Of a DNA stretch of 64,000 nucleotides, positions 1 through 10,192 are shown piece by piece. The DNA lies in assembly GCA_020465985.1 (NCBI GenBank), contig JAANYP010006645.1, positions 1 to 64,000 of the forward strand, given 5' to 3'. The position numbers and the translations under genes are program-made. Below the pieces are notes generated by a model. The model was given only the letters and a program-made list of their open reading frames with translations. It did not search any database and was not told the origin of the DNA. Positions within the stretch are counted from its first letter, which is position 1. Each line of letters starts with the position of its first letter. Source of the DNA: Centrapalus pauciflorus (Eukaryota; Streptophyta; Magnoliopsida; Asterales; Asteraceae).

Positions 1-816
1 TCTCATCAATTTGCAGATTAACATGTGGTATTTGCACTTCTCTTTCATCTGCTAAGCTCTTTCTCAAATGACTAACATGGAATACAGGATGTATTCCTGC
101 TAAGTCAGATGGCAATTCAAGACGATAAGATTGATTTCCTATCTTTTCAACAATCTTGAACGGACCAATGAATCTCGGAGCTAGCTTATTTCGCTTTATG
201 AATCTTACCACATTCTTCATTGGGGATACTTTCAGCATCACCCAATCATTAACTGCAAAACTAATCGATCGATGCCGATTATCATAGTATGACTTCTGCC
301 TACTTTGAGCTTCAAGAATGTTCCTTTTGACGAGTTGAATCTTCTCATGAGTTAACTGTAGAAGGGCAGGACCCGCTATAGGTGATTCACCTGTTTCGCG
401 CCAACAGGTGGGAGTTCTGCACTTTCTTCCATACAAAGCTTCAAAAAGAGCCATCTTGATCATTGAATGATAACTGTTATTATATGAGAATTCGAACAGA
501 GGCAAGTGGTCATCCCAATTACCACCCAGATCAAGAACGCAGGCACGGAGCATGTCTTCTAGAGTTAAGATAGTACATTCACTTTGGCCATCTGCACTTG
601 GGTGATAAGTTGTACTCATAGAGATTCGAGTACCCATCCCATCTTGCAGCGCTTTCCAAAATCTCGAAGTGAAACTGCTATCACGATCAGAGACTGTATA
701 CTTTGTCACACCGTGACGAGATATGACTTCAGTGATGTACATCTGTGACAATCTATCAAGGGAGTATGTCTCTTTCATCGGTATGAAATGAGCTGACTTC
801 GTTAATCGGTCCACGA
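1..816 (-). pseudogene. G1 integrase catalytic core and C-terminal region (partial)
   Basis: This frame is open from about 816 to the window edge with no stop; I read it through by hand. It holds the DDE integrase core: the second Asp in a SDRDSSF context and the Glu in DGQSE, with the first Asp (MDF) just upstream in the neighbouring frame. The C-terminal part, with the GPFKIVEKIGNQSYRLELP and HPVFHVSHLRK motifs, is typical of Ty3/gypsy integrases just before a chromodomain. A one-base frameshift near 860 separates it from the upstream frame. Role in the family: strand transfer of cDNA into the host chromosome. The C-terminus, including any chromodomain, is off the left edge. Confidence 0.85.
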
Positions 817-1965
817 CTACCCAGATGGAGTCGTGCTGTCTCTTGGTTTTAGGCAACTTGGTATAAAATCCATGGTTATATGCTCCCACTTCCACTCAGG
901 AACTGGCAGTGGTTGCATATCCCCAAAGGGTTTCTGATGTTCTGCCTTAACCATTTGACAGATTTTGCAGCTTTCAACGTACTGACCGATGTCCTTTTTC
1001 ATTCCTGGCCACCAGTAATCAGCTTTTAGATCAAAGTACATCTTTGAGCTGCCAGGATAAATAGATAACTTGGAGTGATGAGCTTCAGATAGAAGAGTGT
1101 TGCGAATTGAACCATATTTAGGAATCCATATTCGGTTTCCCTTGAGACAATGAAGTCCCAAATGATTCAGAGATAAGAATTGAAGTTGCCCTTTAAGATT
1201 TTCAGAACCGAGATTCTCTTCTTTCAATGCTTCAACTTGGGCAGATCTGATGTCCTCGATAAGATCGGAAGAGAATACAACAGGAGTCAGGGCATAGCAA
1301 CACTTTTCCGGATATACTTTCCTACTCAAAGCATCCGCGACAACATTAGCTTTGCCAGGATGATATAGGATCTCGCAATCATAGTCCTTGATAAGCTCCA
1401 AGGACCGACGCTGTTTCATGTTTAGATCCTTTTGAGTAAATAGATGCTTGAGACTTTTATGATCAGTGTAAAGCTGACACCGAGTCCCATAAAGATAATG
1501 ACGCCAGATCTTCAGTGCAAAGGTAACGGCAGCCAACTCAAGATCATGAGTTGGTGCACTTTTCTCGTAATCTTTCAATTGCCTTGAAGCGTAGGCAATA
1601 ACTTTTCCCCTTTGCATTAGAACACATCCTAAGCCAGTACCAGATGCGTCACTGTAAACGAGAAAGTCATCATCGCCTTTTGGTAAGGCTAGGATCGGCG
1701 CTTGAATAAGTTTCTGTTTTAGAGTTTCAAATGCCTCTTGCTGTTTATCAGCCCATACGAAAGGTGTATTCTTTCGTGTTAGCATCGTGAGTGGCACAGC
1801 AATCTTCGAGAAGTCTTTAATGAATCGCCGATATTAACCGGCCAATCCAAGAAAACTTCGAATTTCAGAGGCATTGCGAGGTGTTTACCATTTCTGAACA
1901 GCCTCGACTTTAGAAGGATCGACTGAGATACCTTCGCCAGATATGACATGGCCAAGGAATTGGAT
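817..1965 (-). pseudogene. G1 RNase H and integrase N-terminal domain
   Basis: Starting right after an intron-like insertion, the frame encodes the RT connection (FLGHVISGEGISVDPSK) and then RNase H: YSDASGTGLG, an LELAAV Glu, YTDHKSLKHLF and ADALSRK supply the expected acidic residues. The integrase zinc domain follows. Its CxxC pair (CKIC) is present, but the usual second His before PG is Tyr (SIYPG), a change one C-to-T transition could make. The open stretch ends at 817 after a one-base frameshift. RNase H degrades the RNA strand during reverse transcription. Confidence 0.88.
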
Positions 1966-2048
1966 CTATAAAGAAATCAAGTAGAATTTGAAGTTTTGTT
2001 TGAAACAAAGAACGCTTAGGAATAACTCAAGACAATATATAGTTGTAC
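1966..2048 (-). other. Intron-like insertion (83 nt, GT...AG) in G1 pol
   Basis: On the minus strand the coding sequence ends at CAG (2049), followed by GTACAACTAT, an AT-rich stretch, TTTCTTTATAG, and then coding sequence again from 1965. Removing exactly 83 nt joins ...EFWLRQ to IQFLGHV..., which is the continuous order in Ty3/gypsy RT connection domains. The insert has stops. Size, GT/AG ends, AT-richness and a short pyrimidine tract before AG fit a plant spliceosomal intron. A separate one-base loss in a T run lies about 25 nt upstream. Confidence 0.6.
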
Positions 2049-3703
2049 CTGTCTGAGCCAGAATTCGCACTTAGAAATTTTGCATAGAGTCTTTCCTTTC
2101 TCAATAACTCTAGCAATTGTCACAGATGAATAGAATGGTCAGCCTCCGTTTTGGAGTAAATCAGAATATCGTCTATGAATACGATAACTGACTTATCCAG
2201 CATCGGTCTGCACACGCGATTCATGAGATCCATGAACGCCGCTGGTGCATTTGTTAAACCAAATGGCATCATGAGAAATTCGTAATGACCATATCTTGTT
2301 CGGAAGGCTGTTTTTGGAATATCCTCATCTTTTACCTTCAATTGATGATACCCAGAACGAAGATCAATCTTGGAGAAATAACTTGCTCCATGTAGCTGAT
2401 CGAATAAATCATCAATTCTGGGCAGAGGATACTTATTCTTGATAATGACTTTGTTCAACTCGCGGTAATCAATGCACATTCGAAGAGTTCCGTCTTTCTT
2501 CTTTACAAATAAGACAGGTGCACCCCACGAAGATGAAATAGGTCGGATAAAACCCTTTTCTAACAGCTCTTGCAATTGCTTTGACATTTCCTGCATTTCT
2601 GCATGTGCAAGTCTGTAGGGAGCTTTAGCGATGGGAGCCGCACCAGGAACTAAATCAATTCCAAATTCAACTTGACGTTCTGGTGGCACTCCAGATATAT
2701 CGTCAGGGAATACGTCTGGGAACTCACAGACAACATGAATATCAGATATGGATTTCTTATTATCTTCGGAGATAGATTCAGACGAGACATAGCATAAATA
2801 AGATTCGTGACCCTTAGAAAGATACTTATACGCTTTATCAATAGTTATGAAATAGTGAGCACCTTTTCGCTTCTCGCCTTTTATTTCTAACACCCGGCCG
2901 TCTGAAGACTTGATCCTGATGATTCGGCGGTTGCAGACGATTGTAGCCTCGTTATTCGTTAACCAGTCCATGCCGATGATGACATCAAATTCTTTTAGCG
3001 GAATCAGAATAAGATCGAGGTTGAATAGAATATTATTAACGAGCAGTGTGCAATTACGGTATATGGAATCAGCCATAACATAATTGTTACTGGCTGTCTC
3101 AATATCAAGTATCACAGGGAGTTTTGATGGAGTTTTGGATAGTCTTCGAGCAAAAGCAGTAGATATAAAGGAATGACTAACACCGGAATCGAATAGTACG
3201 CGAGCAGGAATTGAGTTAAGCATGAATGTACCTATTACCACATCAGGGGTTTCCATTGCTTCCTCGGCTGTTATATGAAAAGCACGAGTCCTTGCAGTCG
3301 GAGTTGCAGCCGAGCTTTTCATCGTAGATCCTCCGGCTGACGATTGTGACTGACCCCGTTGTCCACTACGACACTGATACATGAAGTGTCCTCGTTTTCC
3401 ACATTTCGCACACCCAAGTCCTCACTGAGGGCATTCTTCACTGCTGTGACCTATTCTGTTACACGCAAAACAAGTGACGTCATCTGGGTTACACAGCCCC
3501 ATGTGTGATTTTCTGCATCTCTTGCAGAATCGTGGCTCGTTAGTTAAAGAGTAAGCTTGCGCTTTCTGAGGCTAACTGTATTGTTGGGATTGCTGAGGTT
3601 GCTGGGATTGAGACTTGTTTGGCTTAAAGAATCGACCGAATCTTTGCTTCTTTGGAGGAGAAGGACATGTCGGGTTCGCTGATGGAGCGTAGAGCTGATC
3701 ACC
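2049..3703 (-). pseudogene. G1 zinc knuckles, aspartic protease and reverse transcriptase
   Basis: In order on the minus strand: a basic Gln-rich linker; two knuckles, CFACNRIGHSSEEC (about 3475-3434) and CAKCGKRGHFMYQC (about 3415-3374); a retropepsin with LFDSGVSHSFIS (about 3200) and GMDWL; then RT with RQVEFGIDLVPGAAPI, the LFVKKKDGTLRMCIDYR block, KIDLRSGYHQ and the catalytic FIDD (about 2165). The 420-codon open part is 2120-3382. In-frame stops near 3575 and 3425 split the knuckle region from gag, and a frameshift follows the FIDD box near 2075. FIDD in place of YVDD is an accepted variant in plant gypsy elements. Confidence 0.9.
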
Positions 3704-4481
3704 TTACTCTAAATATCCCCTCTCGATTTGTCTGGCCGCTTCAACCATTTCTAGATAACTCTTATATTTTATCGCGCTCATTGGGTGTCGATATCTCGGG
3801 TTAAGCCCTCCACGGAATCGATTCATCTTTCTTTCTTCAGTAGCTACTTGATACGAGGAGTAGCCACAGAGTCGCGAGAATTCATGTTCGTACTCATCTA
3901 TAGATTTGGTTCCTTGGGTTAGCTGCATCAGTTGAACCTCCATTTTGTCTCGTTGGTCAACAGGATAATATTTCGCATCAAACATATCGAGGAATTGGTC
4001 CCATTCTAGAGTCTGAATAACCTCTTCTCCGTATATGCTTCTTTGAGTCTTCCACCAGGCACGAGCAGCTCCAACAAACAACGCAGACGCATAACTCACC
4101 TTTTTCGATTCTAAACAATCAGAAATCCTGAAGATTTCTTCAGTATGACTAATCCAATCCATCGCCTGAATTGGATTTATTGTACCCTCAAAGTTCAGGG
4201 CACCGCTCGCTTTGAAATCTTTGAACCTACAGCCTTTAGGCTCCTCAATTTGGGTTTCAGGGTCTGAGTTATCAGAATCAGATTCTTCATTTTGTATTTG
4301 CTTTTCTTTTCGCTTATTCTTTTTATCATCACGTCTTTTAGCTTCGGCCTCATCTCTGGCCTGAAACTAGTCTTGCATAATCTATTTTTTGTTGTTCAGA
4401 GTGTTGGGCTAATAGTTGTTGCATCATTTCAAACATTTGTTGTGGGGTCATGTTGTTGGGAATGTCACCTGATCCTGACAT
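3704..4481 (-). pseudogene. G1 gag (capsid region)
   Basis: The likely start is the ATG at 4481, opening MSGSGDIPNN with Gln/Met-rich sequence. A frameshift near 4355 leads into a charged Lys/Arg/Glu segment and then the retrotransposon gag domain (MDWISHTEEIF, GAARAWWKTQ, EWDQFLDMFDAKYYP, SIDEYEHEFSRL). The stop at 3704 truncates it before the knuckles. Role in the family: forms the virus-like particle that packages the RNA. It sits 188 nt downstream of the PBS. Confidence 0.85.
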
Positions 4482-4668
4482 CTTTTACTGAAAATTAAAA
4501 ATCATTTAACTATCAGTTTATAGACTTAGATCTATGTACCCTTTTTCCCATCCTAATAGTCTGTACATCCTATCTCAGTTCAGACCACCTAAATGATTGA
4601 TACATATGTATTGCCTCAGTTTGAAACCAAGTATTACTCACGTAATACTTGATTCACTCAAACTATGG

Positions 4669-4680
4669 TCTCTGATACCA
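4669..4680 (-). other. G1 primer binding site (tRNA-iMet type)
   Basis: The minus strand reads TGGTATCAGAGA, matching the 3' end complement of initiator tRNA-Met except in the last base, 3 nt inside the LTR end at 4684. It fixes the orientation of G1. Confidence 0.85.
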
Positions 4681-5907
4681 TCCTGTGAAGACCACCCCTT
4701 ACGGGGCGGTAGTCACGAGTCTAGGTCCCACATCATGCAACACGATATCAATCACGACTAAGATAGAATAATTAAGTGCGGAATTATAAATTACAGTACA
4801 AAATATTAGGATTAAGTTTAATACAGATTACCATTTTTAAATTAAACTTATAAAGGGCACAAGTCTAATCTAATTCATGTCATCATATAATCAAGATAAA
4901 TCTACCCAGACCACCGTTTTATCATCCTCCCAATAGTACCAAAAGGGTTTGCTGAGTAGAGCTCTATGAAAACTTCTGTCTTGATCTTTGTAAGACATAA
5001 GAACTAGGTCCAGCAGGTAACTTTCCTTTATCTTTTCCTGTAAAAATGTAAGGTAGCAACTGTAAGCAATGCTTAGTGAGTAAATAGATTTTCAAATTAA
5101 CATGCATTGTCAAGCGGATCATAAGTTCTAGCGTGATATGTCTTGGCTGCCGCTACAGCCCTCATGATTGAGACATAGTAGTCATAGAGTCAGATGATGT
5201 TCAAGCCACGCTCACGCTTAAATCGTGGGGATCAACCACATACTGGGCTAGCTACCAGTAAATCAACATGGCGGAACATCGGAGGGTCATTACCAAGTTC
5301 AATAGAACTGGTGAAATAGCCAGGTCTAGAACAATATACCGACAAGGCTAATCAAGCTGAATCAATATGTCAAAGTATATGCAATGATGAAGCATACGTA
5401 ATCAAAATCATGATAGCAGTAATCTCAAAGCATTATCCGAAATGAACTGTAAATGCAATATCATGTGAAATGATGATCAAATAGCTATCATGATCCACTG
5501 GGCAACACCGAACCATGGTGTGCACAGGTCACAATCCAGCTGATAATATGAATGTCAAATCAATCTTGCATCAACAATATGTCTCAACCGGAAATTCTAG
5601 CATGTTAAATCTGAATATCTATAACTCACAGTTTGGGGTCTTTATCAAGCAGATATGAAATCCACCACCTGAGTTATCTCAGGATTTAAATCTTTGCTCT
5701 TTATCTTTCTGATCTCTGTCAATCCTTTTCAATCAAAGACCCGCTTTCAATTTCTTTAATCTTTGTTCAGAATTTCACTGAACCTGTTCAAAATCATTCA
5801 TAGCAAGAACATTTTAAGTCTAATTCTTTATCTGATCTGATTCTGATAACTGATATCTTATCTCTTATTTTGTTCATATTCTTTGTTTCTCGAATTCTCA
5901 AAAGATT

Positions 5908-5909
<2 letters not shown>

Positions 5910-5983
<74 letters not shown>
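5910..5983. repeat. (TA)n microsatellite, 74 bp
   Basis: A perfect TA dinucleotide run inside the G1 LTR. Both strands translate to Tyr-Ile repeats, which are not genes. Confidence 0.99.
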
Positions 5984-5985
<2 letters not shown>

Positions 5986-6039
5986 CATTTTGCTAATTAT
6001 TTTGGTTAATTTATGCATTGTCCATGTCTTTTATTCAAT

Positions 6040-6245
6040 ATATTCGAATTTAGCGAGGGGGGTTCGAATTTTTGTATTAAATTCAAACATATATGACCAA
6101 ATTCGAATTCATGGTATCGAACATAGTGCTAAGTTCGAATTCATAGCTAAACTCGAATCCAGAATCTCGAACTTAGGGTTAAATTCGAACCTAAGGTTCG
6201 AATTTAACTATAGTCGAGTTTGTTCTTGACATTTCGAATTTGTTC
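6040..6245. repeat. TTCGAA-word array in the G1 LTR
   Basis: About ten copies of TTCGAA or TCGAAT/TCGAGT words spaced roughly 15-30 bp, often extended to AAATTCGAATTTAAGG-like strings. It is non-coding. The related G3 LTR has a similar array at 62680-63025, and unrelated copia elements in this window have comparable arrays. Confidence 0.8.
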
Positions 6246-6857
6246 GTGTTTTGCAGCTTTCAAACATATATTTCTAACTCTATAATCATGAATATGCTAA
6301 GGAATAAGTCTAATTTCGATTCTACTATACATAATCTATCAGAATCGAGATAAAACTTAAGCAAAATAGCTTTAATCGAATGAAAGATGGAAAAATTAGA
6401 ATTTCTTCTTCGAAACCGAAATAAGGAAGCTTGAAATGTCGATTCTTACCTCAATTTCGTATGAAATCACACATGCAACGACAGATTTGCGTAGTACTCT
6501 TCGAGACCTTTCCAATGATGTATAGAACTCGATATTTGGCTGGTCGGTTTGGGAGAAAAGCTAGAGAGAAGATCGGTTTTAGAGAGAGAGTAGAGAGAGA
6601 GAGTCAAGGTTTCTTAAATCTCATTTATTTGGTTTATATGTATATTCATTTAGTTATATTTAAATTTTAATCCACTAAACTTTTGTATTTTACATCTCTT
6701 TTAATTTAATCATCTTTAATAATTTATAACTCAAATATAATTTAATTAAATTATTTCATACTTAATTAAATTACAAAATACATAATTAATGTAATTTTAT
6801 TACATTATTCGCTCAAAATACTGAAATTATAGCTGGATCAAAACTTAGGTTGTTACA

Positions 6858-7330
6858 CAAAATAATGTTTCGGTGGAGCAATTTATTGCCAATTTTGACA
6901 TATTACGTATGTGTTGTGGTGCCGACGAAGATGAGGAACATGTAGTTGCCCGTTTTTTGGGAGCTTTGAAACCGGAAATTGCCGATATCGTTCAATTTCA
7001 ACAATTTTGGACATTAGACGATGTATCTCGCTTGGCACTTAAAGTTGAAAAATAGTTGAGCCTTAAAACGCTTTCGACACAAGCCCGAGCATCACCCTTT
7101 GGTCGAACATCCACTCCAGCGACCGTGAACCCTCGTCCTACACCTACACCACGAACCGAGGGAACGTCTATGGGAGATACCAGCCAATCCGCTAACAAAC
7201 GTTGCTACAAGTTCCATGGAATTGGTTACTTTGCTCGCGAGTGCCCAAACAAACAATTGGCGACGCTTGTGGATGACACAACGGGTGACATTCTGTCCAA
7301 AAACAGAAGACACAGAAGACAAGAACGATG
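6858..7330 (+). pseudogene. G2 gag C-terminal part and zinc knuckle
   Basis: The gag domain reads VEQFIANFDILRMCC then VARFLGALKPEIADIV and LDDVSRLALKVEK, a pattern common to plant chromovirus gags. A stop follows at about 7053, then a Pro/Thr-rich linker and a degenerate knuckle CYKFHGIGYFAREC, where the second Cys and the His are replaced by Phe and Tyr. The N-terminus was removed by the G1 insertion. A frameshift near 7290 leads to the protease frame. Confidence 0.8.
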
Positions 7331-7758
7331 AGCATATCGTGTACCCAGACATAGGAGAATCATTGGTTGTTCAGCAAGTTTTGTCTACCACAACTTGCAA
7401 AATAGGGGATGACACGCTTTGGTTATGCAATAATATCTTCCGCACCAAGTGTACAACAAAAGGTAAAGTTTGTACCGTGATTATTGACGGGGGTTGTTGC
7501 GACAATATGATGGCGACAACTATGGTGGACAAACTTGGTTTAGAGGCTCACGACCATCCCGAACCCTATCACTTAACTTGGTTAAAAAAAAGGAAACGTT
7601 GTTCGTGTCACACAACGATGTTTAGTTCTATTTGCTATTGGGAACAAATATACCGACGATGTTTGGTGCGAAGTCATACCCATGGATGCTTGTTACTTAC
7701 TCCTCGGCTAACCATGGCAATACGATAGGCGCACTAAACACGATGGTTTTCACAATAC
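7331..7758 (+). pseudogene. G2 aspartic protease region
   Basis: The frame reads TKGKVCTVIIDGGCCDNM, where IDGG is the retropepsin-like active site, then MVDKLGLEAHDHPEPYHLTWL, characteristic of plant chromovirus polyproteins. A frameshift near 7590 breaks the C-terminal part. The coding phase at 7758 continues in phase at 10193 when H and one copy of its TTA duplication are ignored, so H entered a then uninterrupted reading frame. Confidence 0.8.
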
Positions 7759-7761
7759 TTA

Positions 7762-7804
7762 GGGGGCGTTTGGTTCGCAGAATGTTTCTGAGGGAATTGG
7801 AATC
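7762..7804 (+). repeat. H left terminal inverted repeat with TTA target duplication
   Basis: Starts GGGGGCGTTTGGTTCGC and continues TCTGAGGGAATTGGAA after a short mismatch, which matches the right end in inverse orientation. The TTA at 7759-7761 is the target duplication. Confidence 0.9.
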
Positions 7805-8172
7805 TGTCAGGAATTTGAATTTGATTCCAATGGATGTTTGGTTGGCAGGAAAAGGAAATGGAATCCAATTCCTTATCCTGTTTGGTTCATAAATCTGTCA
7901 TCAGAATTGGATTTAAATAATGTCAAATGACTGAATTACCCTTCTTGATTTTTTGTTTAGTTTTTGTCTATTTTGTAATTTTTACATGTAAATTTTTTTT
8001 ATGAATTATATATATATATAAATAAATTATCATTTTAAATAATATTTTTTTTAATATCCATTAATTTTTTTATCTTATTTATAAACAAGCATATTATACA
8101 CATCAATATTTTATAAAACATTATAAAAACCAAATAAACTTCAATATCCAAATTGAAAATGTCAAGTACAAA

Positions 8173-9212
8173 TCATCCCAAAAGACAACATACTTTCAAC
8201 CATAATAAAGTTCTAATAATTCCAATTAGCATCACAACTGAAAATTTTTGAGATTCCAAAATATGTTTGACCCAACTCTCTCTAACGCTTTCATCAAATT
8301 TCCAAAAGTTTTGTACTTTAACTGGATCACTCCTTATCTTGCCAACTGCTTGAAACTTCTCAACTTGAGTTAGCGAGTTCATCTTAAATATCTCATCAGG
8401 GATATTGTCACTTTGTTCATTGATTTTCATTTCATATTTAATACCTTGAGTTATGTCCTTCGATATTTCTTTCAGACTCTCTGTAATCGAGTCAACCACA
8501 TCGTTGAATCCATCATCGGATCGACTTTTTCGCTTCTTGGAATGAACACTTGGTGAAGTCCCATCACCTTGCAAGTTTGTATTACGACTAACTTCTTCCG
8601 CATCACGAACATCATCCTCCAAGTCTAGCATTTCCTCTTCTACGTTCTCCTCTTGCTCCATCTCAACAAAGTCTCTAGCTTTATTTCCTTGTGCTCGATC
8701 TTTTCCAAAAACAATGCAAAGGTCTTCATAGTAAGGAAATGTTTTGTGTTTCCATCTTCTCGCTTCTTTATGAACCTATTTACAAACATTATAATTTTTA
8801 TAGAAAGAAAAACAAAATATTTCCATGTAGCCACTTCTTTATAAACAACAAAAAGATAAAGTTTATAACAATCTACCTGGAGGTACGCCTCCCATACTGG
8901 AGTCTCCGCAGTAACACAATGTTTTTCGGCATCATAGCCAAACCCACTAGTGTTTGAACCATTGATCATATCATAAACACATTGCCAATCCTTCTTCATT
9001 GTTTTTATCTTTGACTCGATATGTGGCTTTCTTAGAATGCCCGAGTCTGGAAGTGGTTCTTTCATCGCTTGCTCAAGATGTTGTAAATATCCAGATTTGA
9101 AACCATTATCCTCTTTAAATCCTTCCGCATTTGTCATGTTTACCAAAGCCTCAACTAGCTTTGCTTCTTCAATATTTGTCCATACCTTATAATGCCTAAT
9201 TTGACTTGTCAT
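8173..9212 (-). CDS. Harbinger ORF1, Myb/SANT-like DNA-binding protein (spliced)
   Basis: Two exons on the minus strand: 9212-8877 and 8775-8173, with a 101 nt GT...AG intron (8876-8776). Exon 1 has a trihelix/Myb-like pattern (VWTNIEEAKLVEALVNM, KSKIK-like HIESKIKTMKKDW, FGYDAEK, PVWEAYLQ). The splice joins in phase to VHKEARRWKHKTFPYYEDL and IVFGKDRAQG, the normal continuation of plant Myb/SANT-like proteins, so the intron is well supported. Then come an acidic stretch, a basic KKRKSR motif and a helical tail. The predicted product is about 312 aa and has no internal stop. An upstream in-frame ATG at 9224 would add four residues. In PIF/Harbinger, ORF1 binds the transposon ends and assists nuclear import of the transposase. 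The transposase partner is missing here. Confidence 0.8.
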
Positions 9213-9689
9213 ACCTATAAGCATATAAAATTAACATAAAAACATCTATAATAAGTAAACGTAATGATAACACAAGCAAAACCATATACAAACCAACAAT
9301 TTTAATACATTAGAAATATATTACCTGAGCCAAGACCCATCCAACAAGCCAGTCAATATCGCTTTTATGGTTGCATATAAGGAGTGCATGTTCTTATTAA
9401 CTAATTAACATATAAACACAATATTCAAATAACAAAAACATTTCAAATGCAAACTAATCTTTCAAATAATTAACATATGAACACAATATTCAAATAACAA
9501 AAACAAATTTTTTCTAGAAATCAGAAATAGAACACAATGTTCGTTTCTAGATCAGGAAGAACACAACGTTCGTTTCTAGATCTCAGAAATAGATTTTTTC
9601 GTTTCTAGAAATTAGAAGTAGTTTAGATCAGAATAACATAAACATATTTCAAAAGGAAACCGTGCAAAGAAGAATCGATTATCAACCCT

Positions 9690-9815
9690 TGTTTTTGGGA
9701 AGAACAGATCGAACAGATCAGGAAGAACAGATCGAAATGAATCAGGAAGAACAGATCGAACATCAGGAAGAAAAGATCGAATAGATCAGGAAGAACAGAT
9801 CGAAAATCAATAAGA
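9690..9815. repeat. Minisatellite in H, unit about 22-24 bp
   Basis: About five imperfect tandem copies of AGATCAGGAAGAACAGATCG, upstream of ORF1 (minus strand). A possible subterminal or promoter repeat; function unknown. Confidence 0.75.
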
Positions 9816-9823
9816 GGAACTCA

Positions 9824-9905
9824 CCGCTGTCGCCGGAGAAGGAAGCCGCCGTCGCCGCCGGAGAAGGAAGCCGCTGTCGCCGGAGAAGGAGCTTTCCAAA
9901 GAAGA
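9824..9905. repeat. GC-rich tandem repeat in H
   Basis: Three copies of a CGCCGGAGAAGGAAGCCG-like unit of 21-24 bp, in the presumed 5' leader of the minus-strand ORF1 gene. The ORFs seen across it are short and repetitive. Confidence 0.65.
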
Positions 9906-10149
9906 AGAGAGATTGTCGCTGGAGAAGGGAGGGGATGAGAAGCAACGTACGTATGATGAGGAAGAAGTAGGGTTATTTCAGGGGTATTTTGGTAACTGGT
10001 CACTTTTCCCCCTTGAAAGGATTTTAATTCCCTCCCACACTTGAAGGAATCCTATTTTCCTCCATTCAAAGGAAAATTTAAAAATGAAAGGATTCCAATT
10101 CCTTTCAGCTGGTGAACCAAACATTGGAATTCGCTGGAATTGGATTCCC

Positions 10150-10192
10150 TTTCCTTCCAATTCCCTCAGATTCCAGCGAACCAAACGTCCCC
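10150..10192 (-). repeat. H right terminal inverted repeat with TTA target duplication
   Basis: The inverse complement starts GGGGACGTTTGGTTCGC and then TCTGAGGGAATTGGAA, matching the left end. The TTA at 10193-10195 is the second copy of the target site. Confidence 0.9.

Larger units (their letters stand above)
1..6857 (-). mobile_element. G1: Ty3/gypsy LTR retrotransposon, partial (left end outside window)
   Basis: Reading on the minus strand from 6857: LTR, tRNA-iMet-type PBS, gag, zinc knuckles, aspartic protease, RT, RNase H, integrase, then the window edge. The order protease-RT-RNase H-integrase is that of Ty3/gypsy. Two CCHC knuckles, a DSG protease and a long LTR beginning TGTAACAACC suggest a Tekay/Del-like chromovirus, but the chromodomain would lie beyond position 1, so the clade is an inference. 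G1 interrupts the gag of G2, which resumes at 6858. The gene is broken by frameshifts near 4355, 2075 and 860 and by stops near 3704, 3575 and 3425, so this copy is not autonomous. The second LTR and the matching target duplication are off the window. Confidence 0.9.
4684..6857 (-). repeat. G1 5' LTR (2174 bp)
   Basis: On the minus strand it runs from TGTAACAACC (6857) to CTTCACA (4684), with TG...CA ends. The PBS follows on one side and interrupted G2 gag lies on the other. A second copy of the family starts at 62050 on the plus strand with the same first bases, the same pyrimidine-rich (CT)n block and the same late-LTR segment (about 5225-5260 here, about 63790 there). It contains a (TA)n tract and a TTCGAA-word array. 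Confidence 0.88.
7762..10192 (-). mobile_element. H: PIF/Harbinger-type DNA transposon, ORF1 only (2431 bp)
   Basis: Imperfect terminal inverted repeats start GGGGGCGTTTGGTTCGC on the left and GGGGACGTTTGGTTCGC on the right (one mismatch in 17). The element is flanked by TTA direct repeats (7759-7761 and 10193-10195), the PIF/Harbinger signature. Inside is one spliced gene on the minus strand for a Myb/SANT-like protein, the usual ORF1 of this superfamily. No DDE transposase is found, so the copy is non-autonomous. Confidence 0.9.

Noticed and set aside
5794..6229. ORFs on both strands rich in Tyr-Ile
   Set aside because: They are translations of the (TA)n microsatellite in the G1 LTR.
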